Below, in pieces: positions 22,024-33,040 of a stretch of 42,537 nt of DNA (positions are counted from its first letter, which is position 1; the number at the start of each line of letters is the position of its first letter). The notes beneath the pieces are model-generated. The model was given only the letters and a program-made list of their open reading frames with translations, searched no databases and was not told the origin of the DNA. The stretch is from Symbiodinium natans (lineage: Eukaryota; Sar; Dinophyceae; Suessiales; Symbiodiniaceae), in assembly GCA_905221605.1 (NCBI GenBank), contig CAJNDS010001006.1, positions 1 to 42,537 on the forward strand, read 5' to 3'. Position numbers and translations under genes: made by a program.

Positions 22024-24170
22024 CATTTGTTTTTGGTGCCCAAAACTCATGTTTTTTAAGAGCGTAGAAGGTGTTTTTGGTGCCCAAAACTCATGTTTTT
22101 GGAGAGTCCAGAAGGTTTCCTGACATTTGTTTTTGGTGCCCAAAACTCATGTTTTTGAAGAGCGTAGAAGGTGTTTTTGGTGCCCAAAACTCATGTTTTT
22201 GGAGAGCCCAGAAGGTTTCCTGACATTTGTTTTTGGTGCCCAAAACTCATGTTTTTGGAGGGCCCAGAAGGTTTCCTGATATTTGTTTTTGGTGCCCAAA
22301 ACTCATGTTTTTGGAGAGTCCAGAAGGTTTCCTGACATTTGTTGTTGGTGCCCAAAACTCACGTTTTTGGAGAGCCCAGAAGGTTTGCTGACATTTGTTT
22401 TTGGTGCCCAACAGTCATGTTTTTGGAGAGCCCAGAAGGTTTCCTGACATTTGTTTTTGGTGCCCAAAACTCATGTTTTTGGAGAGTCCAGAAGGTTTCC
22501 TGACATTTGTTGTTGGTGCCCAAAACTCACGTTTTTGGAGAGCCCAGAAGGTTTGCTGACATTTGTTTTTGGTGCCCAACAGTCATGTTTTTGGATAGTA
22601 CAGAAGGTTTCCTGACATTTGTTGTTGGTGCCCAAAACTCATGTTTTTGGAGAGCCCAAAAGGTTTGCTGACATTTGTTTTTGGTGCCCAAAACTCATGT
22701 TTTTGGAGAGCCCAGAAGGCTTCCTGATATTTGTTGTTGGTGCCCAAAACTCACGTTTTTGGAGAGCCCAGAAGGTTTCCTGACATTTGTTTTTGGTGCC
22801 CAAAACTCATGTTTTTGGAGAGCCCAGAAGGTTTCCTGACATTTGTTTTTGGTGCCCAAAACTCATGTTTTTGGAGAGCCCAGAAGGCTTCCTGACATTT
22901 GTTGTTGGTGCACAAACCTCATATTTTTGGATAGTCCAGAAGGTTTCCTGACATTTGTTGTTGGTGCCCAAAACTCACGTTTTTGGAGAGTCCAGAAGGT
23001 TTCCTGACATTTGTTTTTGGTGCCCAAAACTCATGTTTTTGAAGAGCGTAGAAGGTTTCCTGACATTTGTTTTTGGTGCCCCAAACTCATATTTTTGGAG
23101 AGCCCAGAAGTTTTCCTGACATTTGTTTTTGGTGTCCAAAACTCATGTTTTTGGAGAGCCCAGCAAGCTTCCTGACTTTTGTTGTTGGTACCCAAAACTC
23201 ATGTTTTTGGAGAGCCCAAAAGTTTTGCTGACGTTTGTTTTTGGTGCCCAAAACTCATGTTTTTGGAGAGCCCAGAAGGTTTTCTGACATTTGTTTTTGC
23301 TGCCCGAAACTCATGTTTTTGGAGAGTCCAGAAGGTTGCCTGACATTTGTTTTTGGTGCTGGTGCCCAATTTTCTGATTTTTGAAGAGCCCAGAAGGTTT
23401 CCTGACATTCGTTGTTGTTGCCCAAAACTCATATTTTTGGAGAGCCCAGAAGGTTTCCTGACATTTGTTTTTGGTTTCCAAAACTCATATTTTTGGAGAG
23501 CCCAGAAGGCTTCCTGACATTTGTTGTTGGTGCCCAAAACTCATGTTTTTGGAGAGCCCAGAAGGTTTCCTGACATTTGTTTTTGCTGCCCGAAACTCCT
23601 TTCTTTGGAGAGTCCAGAAGGTTTCCTGCTATTTGTTTTTGGTGCCCCAAACTCATATTTTTGGAGAGCCCAGAAGTTTTCCTGACATTTGTTTTTGGTG
23701 TCCAAAACTCATGTTTTTGGAGAGCCCAGCAAGCTTCCTGACTTTTGTTGTTGGTACCCAAAACTCATGTTTTTGGAGAGCCCAAAAGTTTTGCTGACGT
23801 TTGTTTTTGGTGCCCAAAACTCATGTTTTTGGAGAGCCCAGAAGATTTCCTGACATTTGTTTTTGGTGCCCAATAGTCATGTATTTGGAGAGCCCAGAAG
23901 ATTTCCTGACATTCGTTTTTGGTGCCCAACAGTCATGTTTTTGCAGAGCCCAGAAGGTGTCCTGACATTTGTTTCCGGGCCCAACACTCATATTTTTGGA
24001 GAGCCCAGAAGGTTTCCTGACATTTGTTTTTGGTGCCCAAAGCTCATGATTTTGGAGAGCCCAGAAGGTTCCCTGACAATTCATGATTTTGCAGAGCCCA
24101 GAAGGTTTCCTGACATTTGTTTTTGGTGCCCAAAACTCATGTTTTTTGGAGAGCCCAGAAGGTTTCCTGA
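22024..24170 (+). repeat. Segment H, copy B, with an extra 168-bp duplication
   Basis: Matches 11291-13267. The first 44-bp unit is variant (GTTTTTTAAGAGCG at about 22051). Two successive CAGTCATG units at 22412 and 22580 flank an extra three-monomer block absent from copy A. The 566-bp spaced duplication is present (CATG of the CCCAGCAAGC units at 23144 and 23710). GGTGCTGGTGCCC recurs near 23355 and TTTCCGGGCCC near 23971. Confidence 0.8.
22412..22579 (+). repeat. Local three-monomer (168-bp) tandem duplication
   Basis: From CAGTCATG at 22412 to the next CAGTCATG at 22580 is exactly 168 bp, or three 56-bp units. The preceding 168 bp contain the same GGAGAGTCC / TTGTTGTTGG / CACGTTTTTGG / TTTGCTGACA order. 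Copy A has a single version (CAGTCATG near 11678). Insertion of this block explains the change of offset from 10733 to 10903, apart from 2 bp of small indels nearby. Confidence 0.8.
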
Positions 24171-24784
24171 CATTTGTTTTTGGTGCCCAAAACTCATGTT
24201 TTTGGACAGCCCAGAAGGTTTCCTGACATTTGTTGTTGGTGCCCAAAACTCATGTTCTTGGAGAGCCCAGAAGGTTTCCTGACATTTGTTTTTGGTGCCC
24301 AAAACTCATGTTTTTGGAGAGACCAGAAGGTTTCCTGACATTTGTTTTTGGCGCCCAAAACTCATATTTTTGGATAGCCCAGAAGATTTCTTGATATTTA
24401 TTTTTAGCCTCCAAAACTCATATTTTTGGAGAACCCAGAAGGTTTCCTGACATTTGTTTTTGGTGCCCACAACTCATATTTTTGGAGAGCCCAGAAAGTT
24501 TCCTGACATTTGATTTTGCTGCCAAAAATTCATATTTTTGGAGAGCCCAGAAGATTTCCTGACATTTGTTTTTGGTGCCCAAAACTCATGTTTTTGGAGA
24601 GCCCAGAGGGTTTCCTGACATTTGTTTTTGGTGTCCAAAACTCATTTGGAGAGCCCAGAAGATTTCCTGACATTTGTTTTTGGTGCCCCAAACTCATGTT
24701 TTTGGAGAGCCCAGAAGGTTTCCTGACATTTGTTTTTGGTGCCCAACAGTTATATTTTTGGAGAGCCCAGAAGGTTTACTGACA
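24171..24784 (+). repeat. Segment G, first copy (0.6 kb)
   Basis: Eleven or so monomers marked by CATGTTCTTGG near 24251, GGAGAGACCAG near 24317, TTTTTAGCCTCC near 24402, a short CTCATTTGGAG unit near 24630 and CAACAGTTATAT near 24745. The series recurs at about 29991-30530. The offset falls from 5752 to 5696 because this copy has one extra monomer (TTTTGCTGCCAAAAATTC, near 24505-24560). Confidence 0.8.
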
Positions 24785-26005
24785 TTTGTTTTTGGTGCCC
24801 AAAACTCATGTTCTTGGAGAGCCCAGAAGGTTGCCTGACAATTCATGATTTTGCAGAGCCCCGAAGGTTTCCTGACATTTGTTTTTGGTGCCCAAAACTC
24901 ATGCTTTTTGGAGAGCCCAGAAGGTTTCCTGATATTTTGTTTTTGGTTCCCCAAAACTCATGTTTTTGGACAGCCCAGAAGGTTTCCTGACATTTTGTTT
25001 TGGTTTCCAAAACGCATGCTTTTGGAGAGCCCAGAAGGTTTCCTGCCATTTGTTTTTGGTGCCCAAAACTCATGTTTTTGGAGAGCGCAGAAGGTTTCCT
25101 GACATTTTTTTTGGTGCCCAAAACTCATGATTTTGGAGAGCCCAGAAGGTTCCCTGACAATTCATGATTTTGCAGAGCCCAATTTGTCTTGGTGCCCAAA
25201 ACTAGTGTTTTTGGAGCGCCCAGAAGGTTTCCTCTTTTTTTGGTGCCCAAAATTCACGTTCTTGGAGAGCCCAGAAGGTTTCCTGCCATTTGTTTTTGGT
25301 GCCCAAGTTTCATATTCTTGGAGAGCCCAGAAGGTTTCCTGACATTTGTTTTTGGTGCCGAAAACTCATATTTTTGGATAGTCCAGAAGGTTTCCTGACA
25401 TTTGTTGTTGGTGCCCAAAACTCGCGTTTTTGGAGAGTCCAGAAGGTTTCCTGACATTTGTTTTTGGTGCCCAAAACTCATGTTTTTGAAGAGCGTAGAA
25501 GGTGTTTTTGGTGCCCAAAACTCATGTTTTTGGATAGTCCAGAAGGTTTCCTTTTTTTGGTGCCCAGAATTCATGTTTTTGGAGAGCCCAGAAGGTTCCC
25601 TGACATTTGCTTTTGGTGCCCACAACTCATGTTTTTGGAGAGCCCAGAAGGTTTCCTGACATTTGTTTTTGCTGCCCGAAACTCATGTTTTTGGAGAGTC
25701 CAGAAAGTTGCCTGACATTTGTTTTTGGTGCCCAAAACTCATATTTTTGGATAGTCCAGAAGGTTTCCTGACATTTGTTGTTGGTGCCCAAAACTCATAT
25801 TTTTGGAGAGTCCAGAAGGTTTCCTGACATTTGTTTTTGGTGCCAAAAACTCATGTTTTTGAAGAGCGTAGAAGGTGTTTTTGGTGCCCAAAACTCATGT
25901 TTTTGGAGAGTCCAGAAGGTTTCCTGACATTTGTTTTTGGTGCCCAAAACTCATGTTTTTGAAGAGCGTAGAAGGTGTTTTTGGTGCCCAAAACTCATGT
26001 TTTTG
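24785..26005 (+). repeat. Segment E, third copy (partial)
   Basis: Matches 20967-22201 at offset 3818, then 3804. The change is due to a truncated monomer near 25180-25195 (GCAGAGCCCAATTTGTCTTGG), where about 14 bp are missing. It includes 37-bp scars at 24837 and 25156, CTCGCGTTTTTGG near 25422 and 44-bp units at 25488, 25861 and 25961. It overlaps the start of the second F copy (25794), so the F/E boundary is not sharp. Confidence 0.75.
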
Positions 26006-26905
26006 GATAGTCCAGAAGGTTTCCTTTTTTTGGTGCCCAGAATTCATGTTTTTGGAGAGCCCAAAAGGTTTCCTGACATTTGCTTTTGGTGCCCACAACT
26101 CATGTTTTTGGAGAGCCCAGAAGGTTTCCTGACATTTGTTTTTGCTGCCCGAAACTCATGTTTTTGGAGAGTCCAGAAAGTTGCCTGACATTTGTTTTTG
26201 GTGCCCAAAACTCATATTTTTGGATAGTACAGAAGGTTTCCTGACATTTGTTGGTGCCCAAAACTCATGTTTTTGGAGAGCCCAAAAGGTTTGCTGACAT
26301 TTGTTTTTGGTGCCCAAAACTCATGTTTTTGGAGAGCCCAGAAGGCTTCCTGATATTTGTTGTTGGTGCCCAAAACTCACGTTTTTGGAGAGCCCAGAAG
26401 GTTTCCTGACATTTGTTTTTGGTGCCCAAAACTCATGTTTTTGGAGAGCCCAGAAGGTTTCCTGACATTTGTTTTTGGTGCCCAAAACTCATGTTTTTGG
26501 AGAGCCCAGAAGGCTTCCTGACATTTGTTGTTGGTGCACAAACCTCATATTTTTGGATAGTCCAGAAGGTTTCCTGACATTTGTTGTTGGTGCCCAAAAC
26601 TCACGTTTTTGGAGAGTCCAGAAGGTTTCCTGACATTTGTTTTTGGTGCCCAAAACTCATGTTTTTGAAGAGCGTAGAAGGTTTCCTGACATTTGTTTTT
26701 GGTGCCCCAAACTCATATTTTTGGAGAGCCCAGAAGTTTTCCTGACATTTGTTTTTGGTGTCCAAAACTCATGTTTTTGGAGAGCCCAGCAAGCTTCCTG
26801 ACTTTTGTTGTTGGTACCCAAAACTCATGTTTTTGGAGAGCCCAAAAGTTTTGCTGACGTTTGTTTTTGGTGCCCAAAACTCATGTTTTTGGAGAGCCCA
26901 GAAGG
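25794..26905 (+). repeat. Segment F, second copy (1.1 kb)
   Basis: Matches 1-875 at offset 25793 and 27768-28882 at offset 1974-1977. The GGTGCCAAAAACTC variant near 25840 is shared with the 27.8-kb copy. The lost TTG near 26245 is shared with the copy at the start of the window. The part after 26668 follows segment H (TTGTTGTTGG, CCCAGCAAGCTTCC near 26788) and not R. Confidence 0.8.
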
Positions 26906-27767
26906 TTTCCTGACATTTGTTTTTGGTGCCCAATAGTCATGTTTTTGGAGAGCCCAGAAGATTTCCAGACATTTGTTTTTGGTGCCCAAAACTCATGTTG
27001 TTGGAGAGCCCAGACGGTTTCCTGACATTTTGTTTTTGGTACCCAAAACTCATGTTTTTGGAGAGCCCAGAAGATTTCCTGCCATTTGTTTTTGGTGCCC
27101 AAACCTCATGTGTTTGGAGAGCCCAGAAGGTTCCCTGACATTCGTTTTTGGTGCCCAAAACTCATGTTTTTGGAGGGCCCAGAAGGTTTCCTGCCATTTG
27201 TTTTTGGTGCCCAAAATTCATGTTTTTGGAGAGCCCAGAAGGTTCCCTGACATTTGTTTTTGGTGCCCAAAACTGATGTTTTTGGAGAGCCCAGACGGTT
27301 TGCTGACATTTGTTTTTGGTGCTCAAAACTCATGTTTTTGGAAAGCCCAGAAGGTTTCCTGGCATTTTTTTGGTACCCAAAACTCATGGTTTTGGAGAGC
27401 CCAGAAGGTTTGCTGACATTTGTTTTTGGTGCCCAAAACTCATATTTTTGGAGAGCCCAGAAGGTTTCCTGACATTTGTTTTTGGTACCCAAAACTCATA
27501 TTTTTGGAGCGCCTAGAAGGCTTCCTGACATTTGTTCTTGGTGCCCAAATCTCATATTTTTGGAGAGCCCAGAAGGTTTCCTGACATTTGTTTTTGGTGC
27601 CCAAATTTCATGTTCTTGGAGAGCCCAGAAGGTTCCCTGACATTTGTTTTTGGTGCCCAAAACTCATGTTTTTGGAGAGCCCAGAAGGTTTCCTGACATT
27701 TGTTTTTGGTGCCCAACACTCATGTTTTTGGAGCGCCCAGAAGGTTTCCTTTTTTTGGTGCCCAAAA
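26906..27767 (+). repeat. Linking monomers between F copies
   Basis: About 15 monomers without a long match elsewhere in the window. Markers are TTTCCAGACATTTG near 26965, CATGTTGTTGG near 26995, a short GGCATTTTTTTGGTACC unit near 27360 and GGAGCGCCTAG near 27507. The 27.24-27.5-kb part (CTGATG, GACGGTTTGC, GGCATTTTTTTGG, CATGGTTTTGG) resembles 33.95-34.2 kb at an offset of about 6.7 kb but with several differences. Confidence 0.7.
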
Positions 27768-28882
27768 CTCATATTTTTGGAGAGTCCAGAAGGTTTCCTG
27801 ACATTTGTTTTTGGTGCCAAAAACTCATGTTTTTGAAGAGCGTAGAAGGTGTTTTTGGTGCCCAAAACTCATGTTTTTGGAGAGTCCAGAAGGTTTCCTG
27901 ACATTTGTTTTTGGTGCCCAAAACTCATGTTTTTGAAGAGCGTAGAAGGTGTTTTTGGTGCCCAAAACTCATGTTTTTGGATAGTCCAGAAGGTTTCCTT
28001 TTTTTGGTGCCCAGAATTCATGTTTTTGGAGAGCCCAAAAGGTTTCCTGACATTTGCTTTTGGTGCCCACAACTCATGTTTTTGGAGAGCCCAGAAGGTT
28101 TCCTGACATTTGTTTTTGCTGCCCGAAACTCATGTTTTTGGAGAGTCCAGAAAGTTGCCTGACATTTGTTTTTGGTGCCCAAAACTCATATTTTTGGATA
28201 GTACAGAAGGTTTCCTGACATTTGTTGTTGGTGCCCAAAACTCATGTTTTTGGAGAGCCCAAAAGGTTTGCTGACATTTGTTTTTGGTGCCCAAAACTCA
28301 TGTTTTTGGAGAGCCCAGAAGGCTTCCTGATATTTGTTGTTGGTGCCCAAAACTCACGTTTTTGGAGAGCCCAGAAGGTTTCCTGACATTTGTTTTTGGT
28401 GCCCAAAACTCATGTTTTTGGAGAGCCCAGAAGGTTTCCTGACATTTGTTTTTGGTGCCCAAAACTCATGTTTTTGGAGAGCCCAGAAGGCTTCCTGACA
28501 TTTGTTGTTGGTGCACAAACCTCATATTTTTGGATAGTCCAGAAGGTTTCCTGACATTTGTTGTTGGTGCCCAAAACTCACGTTTTTGGAGAGTCCAGAA
28601 GGTTTCCTGACATTTGTTTTTGGTGCCCAAAACTCATGTTTTTGAAGAGCGTAGAAGGTTTCCTGCCATTTGTTTTTGGTGCCCCAAACTTATATTTTTG
28701 GAGAGCCCAGAAGTTTTCCTGACATTTGTTTTTGGTGTCCAAAACTCATGTTTTTGGAGAGCCCAGCAAGCTTCCTGACTTTTGTTGTTGGTACCCAAAA
28801 CTCATGTTTTTGGAGAGCCCAAAAGTTTTGCTGACGTTTGTTTTTGGTGCCCAAAACTCATGTTTTTGGAGAGCCCAGAAGA
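27768..28882 (+). repeat. Segment F, third copy (1.1 kb)
   Basis: Same series as 25794-26905, including GGTGCCAAAAACTC near 27815, 44-bp units 100 bp apart at 27835 and 27935, a T-run unit near 27998 and GATAGTACAG near 28197. It keeps the full TTGTTGTTGG near 28225. After about 28207 it equals 11.70-12.24 kb (offset 16506), so it runs without a break into an H copy. Confidence 0.8.
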
Positions 28883-29777
28883 TTTCCTGACATTTGTTTT
28901 TGGTGCCCAATAGTCATGTATTTGGAGAGCCCAGAAGATTTCCTGACATTCGTTTTTGGTGCCCAACAGTCATGTTTTTGCAGAGCCCAGAAGGTGTCCT
29001 GACATTTGTTTCCGGGCCCAACACTCATATTTTTGGAGAGCCCAGAAGGTTTCCTGACATTTGTTTTTGGTGCCCAAAGCTCATGATTTTGGAGAGCCCA
29101 GAAGGTTCCCTGACAATTCATGATTTTGCAGAGCCCAGAAGGTTTCCTGACATTTGTTTTTGGTGCCCAAAACTCATGTTTTTTGGAGAGCCCAGAAGGT
29201 TTCCTGATATTTTGTTTTTGGTTCCCCAAAATTCTCGTTTTTGGACAGCCCAGAAGGTTTCCTGACAATTTGTTTTGGTTTCCAAAACGCATGTTTTTGG
29301 AGAGCCCAGAAGGTTTCCTGCCATTTGTTTTTGGTGCCCAAAACTCATGCATTTGGAGAGCGCAGAAGGTTTCCTGACATTTGTTTTTGGTGCCCAAAAC
29401 TGATATTTTTGGAGAGCCCAGAAGGTTCCCTGACAATTCATGATTTTGCAGAGCCCAGAAGTTTTCCTGCCATTTGTTTTTGGTGCCCAAAACTCATGTT
29501 TTTGGAGAGCGCAGAAGGTTTCCTGACATTCGTTTTTGGTGCCCAAAATTCATGTTTTTGGACAGCCCAGAAGGTCTCCTGACATTTTGTTTTGATTTCC
29601 AAAACGCATGTTTTTGGAGAGTCCAGAAGGTTTTCTGACATTTGTTTTTGGTGCCGGCCCAAAAATCATATTTTTGGAGAGCCCAGAAGGTTTCCTGACA
29701 TTTGTTGTTGGTGCCCAAAACTCAAATTTTGGGAGCGTCCAGATGGTTTCCTGACATTTGTTTTTGGTGCCCCAAAC
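28883..29777 (+). repeat. Segment H, third copy (3' part)
   Basis: Matches 12943-13837 at a constant offset of 15940. This includes CATGTATTTGG near 28916, TTTCCGGGCCC near 29010, 37-bp scars at 29112 and 29432 and GTGCCGGCCC near 29653. It lacks the 566-bp block that copies A and B carry just upstream. The match ends where copy A crosses into the 10.7-kb duplication junction. Confidence 0.8.
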
Positions 29778-29990
29778 TTATATTTTTGGAGAGCCCAGAA
29801 GTTTTCCTGACATTTGTTTTTGGTGTCCAAAACTCATGTTTTTGGAGAGCCCAGCAAGCTTCCTGACTTTTGTTGTTGGTACCCAAAACTCATGTTTTTG
29901 GAGAGCGCAGAAGGTTTCCTGACATTTGTTTTTGGTGCCCCAAACTCACGGTTTTGGAGAGTCCAGAAGGTTTCCTGACATTTGTTGTTG
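29778..29990 (+). repeat. Short duplicated stretch and linker
   Basis: CCCCAAACTTATAT near 29770 followed by AGAAGTTTTCC, GGTGTCC and CCCAGCAAGCTTCC repeats 28.68-28.79 kb (spacing about 1088 bp), including the rare CTTATAT variant. Two ordinary monomers follow (CACGGTTTTGG near 29947). Confidence 0.7.
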
Positions 29991-30530
29991 GTGCCCAAAA
30001 CTCATGTTCTTGGAGAGCCCAGAAGGTTTCCTGACATTTGTTTTTGGTGCCCAAAACTCATGTTTTTGGAGAGACCAGAAGGTTTCCTGACATTTGTTTT
30101 TGGCGCCCAAAACTCATATTTTTGGATAGCCCAGAAGATTTCTTGATATTTATTTTTAGCCTCCAAAACTCATATTTTTGGAGAACCCAGAAGGTTTCCT
30201 GACATTTGTTTTTGGTGCCCACAACTCATATTTTTGGAGAGCCCAGAAAGTTTCCTGACATTTGTTTTTGGTGCCCAAAACTCATGTTTTTGGAGAGCCC
30301 AGAAGGTTTCCTGACATTTGTTTTTGGTGTCCAAAACTCATTTGGAGAGCCCAGAAGGTTTCCTGACATTTGTTTTTGGTGCCCCAAACTCATGTTTTTG
30401 GAGAGCCCAGAAGGTTTCCTGACATTTGTTTTTGGTGCCCAACAGTTATATTTTTGGAGAGCCCAGAAGGTTTACTGACATTTGTTTTTGGTGCCCAAAA
30501 CTGATATTTTTGGAGAGCCCAGAAGGTTTC
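29991..30530 (+). repeat. Segment G, second copy
   Basis: Repeats the 24.24-24.79-kb series: CATGTTCTTGG at 30003, GGAGAGACCAG near 30070, TTTTTAGCCTCC near 30155, a short CTCATTTGGAG unit near 30338 and CAACAGTTATAT near 30441. It has one monomer fewer than the first copy. Confidence 0.8.
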
Positions 30531-33009
30531 GTGACATTTGTTTTTGGTGCCCAAAATTCATGTGTTTGGATAGTCCAGAAGGTTTCCTGACATTTTTGTT
30601 TTTGGTGCCCAAAACTCACGTTTCTGGAGAGCCCAGAAGAATTCCTGACATTTGTTGTTGGTGCCCAAAACTCATGTTTTTGGAGAGCCCAGAATGTTTC
30701 CTGACATTTGATTTTGGTGTCCAAAACTCATTTGGAGAGCCCAGAAAGTTTCCTGACATTTGATTTTGGTGCCCAAAATTCATATTTTTGGATAGTCCAG
30801 AAGGTTTCCTGATATTTGTTATTGGTGCCCAAAACTCATGTTTTTGGAGAGCCCAGAAGGTTTCCTGACATTTGTTTTTGGTGCCCAAAACTCATGTTTT
30901 TCGAGAGCCCAGAAGGTTTCCTGACATTTGTTTTTGGTGCCCAAACCTCATGTTTTTGGAAAGCCCAGAAGGTTTCCTGATATTTGTTATTGGTGCCGAA
31001 AACTCACGTTTTTGGAGAGTCCAGAAGGTTTCCTGACATTTGTTTTTGGTACCCAAAATTCATGTTTTTGGAGAGCCCAGAAGGTTTCCTGACATTTGTT
31101 TTTGGTGCCCAAAACTCATGTTTTTGGATAGTCCAGAAGGTTTCCTATTTTTTTTTGGTGCCCAGAATTCATGTTTTTGGAGAGCCCAAAAGGTTTCCTG
31201 ACATTTGCTTTTGGTGCCCAAACTCACGTTTTTGGAGAGCCCAGAAGGTTTCCTGACATTTGTTTTTGGTGCCCAACAGTCATGTTTTTGGAGAGCCCAG
31301 AAGGTTTCCTGACATTTGTTCTTGGTGCCCAAAACTCATGTTTTTGGAGAGCCCAGAAGGTTTCCTGACATTTGTTTTTGGTGCCCAGAAATCATGTTTT
31401 TGGAGAGCCCAGATGGTTTCCTGATATTTGTTTTTGATGCCCAATAGTCATGTTTTTGGATAGCCCAGAAGGTTTCCTGACATTTGTTTTTGGTGCCCAA
31501 AACTCATGTTTTTCGAGAGCCCAGAAGGTTTGCTGACATTTGTGTTTGGTGCCCAAAACTCATGTTTTTGGAGAGCCCAGAAGGTTTGCTGACATTTGTT
31601 TTTGGTGCCCAAAACTCATGTTTTTGGAGAGCCCAGAAGGTTTCCTGACATTTTGTTTTTGGTGCCCAGAACTCATGTTTTTGGAGAGCCCAGAAGGTAT
31701 CCTGATATTTGCTTTTGGTGCCCACAACTCATGTTTTGGAGAGCCCACAAGATTTCCTGACATTCGTTTTTGGTGCCCAAAACTCATGTTTTTGGAGGCC
31801 CAGAAGGTTTCCTGCCATTTGTTTTTGGTGCCCAAAACTCATGATTTTTGGATAGTCCAGAAGGTTTCCTTTTTTTGGTGCCCAAAACTCATGTTTTTGG
31901 AGTGTCCAGAAGGTTTCCTGACATTTGTTTTTGGTGCCCAAAACTCATGTTTTTGGAGAGCCCAGAAGATTTCCTGACATTTGTTTTTGGTACCCAAATC
32001 TCATGTTTTTGGAGAGTCCAGAAGGTTTCCTGACATTTGTTTTTGGTGCCCAAAACTCATGTTTTTGGAGAGTCCAGAAGGTTTCCTGACATTTGTTTTT
32101 GGTGCCCAAAACTCACGTTTTTGGAGAGCCCAGAAGGTTTCCTGACATTTGTTTTTGGTGCCCCAAACTCATGTTTTTGGAGAGCCCAGAAGGTTTCCTG
32201 ACATTTGTTTTCGGTGCCCAAAACTCATGTTTTTGGAGAGCCCAGAAGGTTTCCTGACATTTGTTTTTGGTTTCCAAAACTCATATTTTTGGAGAGCCCA
32301 GAAGGTTTCCTGACATTTGTTGTTGGTGCCCAAAACTCATGTTTTTGGAGAGCCCAGAAGGTTTCCTGACATTTGTTTTTGCTGCCCGAAACTCCTTTCT
32401 TTGGAGAGTCCAGAAGGTTTCCTGCCATTTATTTTTGGTGCCCAACAATCATATTTTTGGATTGTCCAGAAGGTTTCCTGACATTTGCTGTTGGTGCCCA
32501 AAACTCACGTTTTTGGAGAGCCCAGAAGAATTCCTGACATTTGTTGTTGGTGCCCAAAACTCATGTTTTTGGAGAGCGTAGAAGGTTTCCTGACATTTGT
32601 TTTGGGTGCCCAAAACTCATGTTTTTGGAGAGTCCAGAAGGTTTCCTGACATTTGTTTTTGGTGCCCACAACTCATGTTTTTGGAGAGTCCAGAAGGTTT
32701 CCTGACATTTGTTTTTGGTGCCCAAAACTCATGTTTTTGGAGAGCCCAGAAGGTTTCCTGACATTTGTTTTTGGTGCCCAAAACTCATTTTTTTGGAGAG
32801 CCCACAAGGTTTCCTGACATTTGTTTTTGGTGCCCAAATTTCTTGTTTTTGGAGAGCCCAGAAGGTTTCCTGACATTTGTTTTTGGTGCCCACAACTCAT
32901 GTTTTTGGAGAGTCCAGAAGGTTTCCTGACATTTGTTGTTGGCGCCCAAAACTCATGTTTTTGGAGAGCCCAGAAGGTTTCCTGACATTTGTTTTTGGTG
33001 CCCAAAACT

Positions 33010-33040
33010 CATGTTTTTGGACATTTTCCAAAACGCATGT
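33010..33040 (+). other. Truncated monomer, unique junction
   Basis: TTTTTGGACATTTTCCAAAACGCATG joins the start of one monomer (ATGTTTTTGGACA) to the end of a TTTCCAAAACGC-type monomer, skipping about 30 bp of a normal unit. Elsewhere TTTCCAAAACGCATG units follow a full AGAAGGTTTCCTGACATTTTG. Seen only once in the window. It probably marks a replication-slippage or recombination breakpoint. Confidence 0.7.

Larger units (their letters stand above)
13838..24170 (+). repeat. 10.7-kb higher-order unit, copy B
   Basis: Direct tandem copy of 3090-13267. It begins with the CCCACAAGATTTCC monomer that matches 3090-3130. It ends where 24174 (CTGACATTTG with an ordinary TTTTTGGTGCCC) departs from 13264 (CTGATATTTTG with GGTTCCCC). 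Relative to copy A it has lost about 122 bp between 16.6 and 16.85 kb and gained a three-monomer (168-bp) duplication near 22.4-22.6 kb. Elsewhere single-base differences are sparse, for example CCTGACCTTT at about 7741 against CCTGACATTT near 18475. The duplication is therefore recent compared with the divergence between monomers. Confidence 0.85.
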
